Assembly (NCBI GenBank): GCA_016859345.1
Contig: CM029121.1
Span: 9,572,411 to 9,636,410, forward strand
Direction of reading: 5' to 3'
DNA: 64,000 bases
Source: Istiophorus platypterus
Lineage: Eukaryota > Chordata > Actinopteri > Istiophoriformes > Istiophoridae
The translations under genes and the position numbers were made by a program. Under the pieces are notes generated by a model. It saw only the letters and a list, made by a program, of their open reading frames with translations. It was not told where the DNA came from and made no database searches. Shown in pieces: positions 59,701 to 64,000 of this stretch (its first letter is position 1; the number at the start of each line of letters is the position of its first letter).

Positions 59701-62128
59701 AATGAAATATTGTGATATTCTGGGAAAAAAGTGTTTGATATCATTTTTTTCTTCCCTGTTGCTCTAGTGTTTCATCTGTGCATATAATCATTCAAAGAAA
59801 GAAATAAAGAAAAAACAAATATCAACCACTATCTGACAACATGACAGCTATATTTAACAGCACAATCTAATATGCAACATCTTTGAGTAATTAAATCAGC
59901 TTGCCCTGAGGAGATGTGAGGAAAATAACATTGATTGTGGGGCCGACACAATGCTCCATCATTATCGACTGACCCTTCTGTCAGAAAACAACCTGACATG
60001 CTATAAACTGTGGAAACAGAAAGAGAAAAACCGGATAATACAGCCATCAAAAGCGTGGCGGTGTGAGATCTTTCATGGGTTACTTTCAAACAGACAACAG
60101 TCAGGTGGTTCAAGCAGAGGATGTCCATTAAACTTACATATCCAGATTTAGATTCATTTCAATCCTACATGAACAAAAGAGAAAAAATGAATGAAGGATA
60201 CAATCTATAATTATTTTTCTTTTATCTCGTATTCAGTATGAATTTCATTCTCGGTTTATTTAATAAAGATATAATGATTTCACACACATCGGGTAAACAG
60301 TGTCCAGGATCAGGTCAGGCAGCCTTTCACCATTTCCATGTAATAATATAAAGGGTTTTAGACAGATGGATAGAGCCATAAAAAAAAAAAAATCTCTTGT
60401 TCATAGCTCCTGAAAGAGGAATACCATAGTGCCAGCTATAAAGCACATGAAAGACTTTCAATTATTTTGATAAAAAACAAAAACCCACCAGAAATTCACT
60501 GAACAGGAGGTTCATTTTGACTGGTGAGAGTGGGGCTCGAAGTTACACAGCCAGGGTGTTTGTTATATAAAATACTATCTTTCTCATGAATAGATTTGGC
60601 CTGGTTCTAAAGATGAAAAAACTGTGAAAAATATACTGTTGCAGAAATAGTGTGATTCAAATAATGCTTCATGAAATCGAAAGCAGTATTTGTGGGGAAA
60701 AATCCAGACACGACACAGAAAAGAAACACGTAAATGTCAAAACAAAAAATAGGTGTTTACTCAAAATTCATCTTAAAATCTGGTGGAGTTCTGGATGCAT
60801 CTGTTGAACAGCTGTATTAACTACGTTAACAAACTTTTTTTTTTCATATTCATAGTTTTGGCCAACTGATAAATGTATCCCCAACTATCACTCTCCTTTT
60901 AGCTCTGAGGGAAATAACTGACACCTCAGTTGCTTAATGTTTTTAAACCCTGTTAATAGCTAATTCTGTCTATTGTTTGGTTGCTTAGAGGGGCCAGACT
61001 GAAAACATTAAATTTCCAGGCCCTTAGAATGAAGACACTGAAAACCCCTTCACATACACATAGCTATTTGTTCTAGCTTTACAGCTTTGATGCAGCTTTA
61101 CAGACAATTTAAAAGCAGCTGTGTTCATGTAAAACTAACAAAATAAAGTATAACTGGTTCTCACCAGACTATTGCTGCTATTGCTTCCCCGTCTTCCCTT
61201 GAATTGTTTTGTGGCCTGCTAGTTCCTCAGAGGTAGTTGCCTGCTTTGGCTCTGTTATGGGTAATGAATAGAGTGCTCATGTGAACCTGCCACCAGGGAG
61301 GCTGTGACTTTGCTGGAGGGGGGAAACATTGCTGCTCTCCCTAAATTACAAACACCCAGTCACTCTGGCCACCTGCTGGTCTAAACTTTATGATTGCAGC
61401 ATCTTGCTGCTAATCCAGTCTGCCGAGAAGACAGGAAGGCGGGCTGACAGCACGTCCTGAAGCTGGTTTTGACAAAGCCTGATGTAGCAGACAAGAATGG
61501 TAATATCCTCTCTCCATGTCTTATATATACTTCACATATACAGATCATTAAGACATCTGAGAACCTCAAAGTCACAGCCAAGAGCTCCCAGGCTGAGCAG
61601 CTTTTCTTCATGCAGTCACAGAATACATACAAAGCCCATTTTCCATCTCTGTATTGACCACATTGTGCTGCCCCTCTTTTGTCGGGTCTGAGAACTCTTC
61701 ACGTCCATGGTTTGCTGATGATGTGGCTAATGGGATCTCAGCAATCTGATCACTCAAGGGCTAGATGCCATTCAGAGCTAGGAGGCATTAGTAAAATTCT
61801 TAACATTAGAGAAGTAGGGCTCTTTCCTTTTTTTTCAGAAAAGAGACTTAGTACAAAAGACCTGTTCGGTTTGGGATATTCATTTCTGAGGAATTATAGG
61901 GTTTGAATCTGAAGATAATATGGTTGAAATAAGAAATGATAAGATAAAAGAGCAAAAAATGTTGCCTTGAGTGCGTGAAGAACAAAATATTATTATACAG
62001 AAATACTATTAGATTAACTACAAATGGCAGTGGGTTTCTGAATGCAATTTTTTTTTCCATTGTGAAGGTGATGTTAACTTGACAATCAAGACTATAAAGA
62101 CTTATATTTTTTTTAATGCTCCAATTTT
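56727..62128. other. Gene desert
   Basis: 5.4 kb without a supported gene on either strand. Splice-like AG and GT sites occur, but no frame of protein character links them. The stretch around 57540-58000 is of moderate complexity and free of repeats and could be regulatory; this cannot be judged without comparison to other species. Confidence 0.45.
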
Positions 62129-62488
62129 AAGGAATAGTTTGACATTTTTAGAGATACACTTGCTTTCTTTTCAAGAGATAGATGGCGGGTTTAGTATCAC
62201 TTTCATGACTGTGTGTTGTATATGTAGCCGGAGTTAAGAGGTGATTATCATAGCTTAGCAAAGGTTTTAAGCAGGGGCAAACAGCTCTGTCCAAACTGCA
62301 ATTAGCAAAACCAGGACCAAAACAAACAAGATAGAATAAGTTAATAAGTAAGCTTTAGAGGTCTTGCTAGGAAGATTTTGTTTTGTTTGGAGCTAGCTGC
62401 ATATTATCCCACACAGACATGCGAGAGGCATCGATCTACACGTCTAACTCTCTATTAGATGCAAATCCAAAATGTCAAACTATACTTT
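62129..62488 (+). repeat. Fold-back repeat, copy D
   Basis: It opens with GGAATAGTTTGACATTTTTA and closes with AAAATGTCAAACTATACTTT, which are inverse of each other. Between them are CTTAGCAAAGG, AACAGCTCTGTCCAAACTGC and AGTAAGCTTTAGAGGTCTTG. It is the clearest complete copy in the window. Confidence 0.7.
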
Positions 62489-64000
62489 CAAACTGAGAAT
62501 AGAAAGCCTCTATATAGCGTGTTAGCAGCTTAACGCAGTTTACTCACTCTTCATTTTGACTCAAACTACTTAAGCTGTCTAATGCTTGAATTTAGCTCAT
62601 GAATGCAGTCAAGGAGAGAGACAGAGAGAGAAAGAGCAAAGTGTGGCTCCAATAATCCCTGTCTGTCTCTAAACCTTGGGCAGATGGCTCTATCTTAAGC
62701 CAGCGAGCACACACACACACACACACATAGATCGAGTGCACAAACAACAGGCACGGTCAAGGGTACAGAGCCTCTGACTCTGCACTGTTTTATCAGGTTA
62801 CGGTGTCATTCTCTGATTTGCTAAAGTCTGACAACCGCTCCCTAATTTCAGGACTAGGGGACAACATAACTGTGAATGCTTCACCTTTTAAATCCCCTCC
62901 ATACCTCCAGTCCTCCAGTACTGACCTTGTTGTGCTTATTTTCAGTTCACGTCATTATAAAGAATGTGACCTCAGAAAGAGAGAACAAATACAGTCTCCT
63001 TACCCCTGGCACTGTAAGGGTTCCCATCATGAATGACATTGGTACCTAAATGTGGCAAGATTTTTTAAATTTTTTCATTTTTTTAAAATTCTGTTTATTT
63101 TGGCATAAATTGATTAATATGAGTATTCTGCACTATGTAGTGTGTCTCATATCAATAAACAATGAAAGAAATGACTTCAGTGAGAATTAAACAATGCAAC
63201 ACCAGATGTCAGAAAGCATCAACGGGCCTCATCTGAAGGACTGCATCCAGAGCCAGCAAAAATTTTATGGTGGTAACATAAGGCAGAGTGCGTAATGACA
63301 GAGGTGAGATAAACAATACAGGAGATAGCTCTATGTTTGAACTGTGGTTGATGAATGAGCACTAATGCAAACCAGAATGATAATCAGAGCAATAGTCAAA
63401 GTAACACACATGCAGGACTCTTGTAATGACAGACATGATTCAACGTGCAAACAAATACCTGAGAGAATTAAGTTACAAATGACAGAGAATCACCACATTG
63501 GTAATGGCTGCAGATATGATTTACAAAATGTATGGAGAGCTGCAATAAAGCAAATGAAGTATTATGTGAAGTGTTATGGACTTGAATGGGATTAGAGGAT
63601 GACGCTTGTGACATATGATGTCGAGTGAATTATTTGTTTAGTGATTTACTGACATCAGCAGTGAAGGTACTGTATTTCCTGAGGAATGGGATGACAAAAG
63701 ACGCATTCTTTATCAATCTAAAGGACAAGCCAGCAAGCCATTTTTTATTTCACTTTGTTTTAGCTCGTGGTTGATGATGCATAGCCAGGTGATGCTTTTT
63801 TTCCCTCAAAGTTTCTTTGGTTAAAAAGTAATTTCGGCTGAAATCGTTGGCAGTGAGGTCTGTGGATTATTCTAATTGGAATGACACAGCTGCTAACAAT
63901 ACAAAACAGACAAAAGAAAGTTAACTAATACTGACAATGGAATAAACTGTGGAAGTTTGGAATTTGTAGGTCCAGTGGGAAAAGGTACATTTGCAATGAT
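62489..64000. other. Non-coding DNA to the window edge
   Basis: Contains a short CA microsatellite at 62709-62728. No supported gene was found. Confidence 0.5.

Noticed and set aside
1..64000. tRNA, rRNA, snRNA genes and CRISPR arrays
   Set aside because: I looked for B-box-like GGTTCRA motifs in a cloverleaf context and for regularly spaced repeats and found none; the regular repeats present are microsatellites.

Overview
The window looks like nuclear DNA of a ray-finned (teleost) fish. It carries vertebrate genes with GT-AG introns, CpG-rich promoters, long CA/GT microsatellites, degraded Tc1/mariner copies and several copies of a fold-back repeat that I associate with spiny-rayed fish genomes (the last point is from memory). 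No bacterial operons, CRISPR arrays, tRNA or rRNA genes were seen.

Five genes are supported. (1) A cryptochrome of the CRY1 type, + strand, 11 coding exons from 1660 to 13280, 570 aa. Its CpG-rich upstream region holds a perfect D-box and a canonical E-box. (2) A divergent dihydrofolate reductase-like gene, + strand, 6 coding exons from 15687 to 19921, 198 aa. (3) mterf2, - strand, one coding exon 26319-27446, 375 aa, with an intron in the 5' UTR. (4) An unrecognised single-exon type I membrane protein with four immunoglobulin-like domains, + strand, 31937-33607, 556 aa. A poly(A) signal and an A-rich tract follow it. (5) A carbohydrate 6-O sulfotransferase of the CHST1/CHST16 group, + strand, two coding exons, 47281-47419 and 48347-49467, 419 aa, starting 55 bases after a roughly 270-base GT repeat.

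Layout: 1-15 kb is the cry1 locus, with a 5.2-kb first intron full of transposon relics. 15-21 kb is dhfr-like. 21-26 kb is gene-poor. 26-28.6 kb is mterf2. 28.6-47 kb holds the immunoglobulin-domain gene and otherwise non-coding DNA with two exon-like open frames of unknown meaning. 47-50 kb is the sulfotransferase. 50-64 kb has no gene that I can support, only repeats.

The genes do not form one pathway. cry1 next to mterf2 matches the human 12q23 neighbourhood of CRY1 and MTERF2, so this is an old linkage, with a DHFR-like gene lying between them here. The points most worth follow-up are the intronless four-Ig receptor with an acidic tyrosine-rich stalk, the DHFR-like protein whose folate-carboxylate arginine position is alanine, the sulfotransferase that may belong to a type lost in amniotes, and the circadian/light elements of the cry1 promoter.
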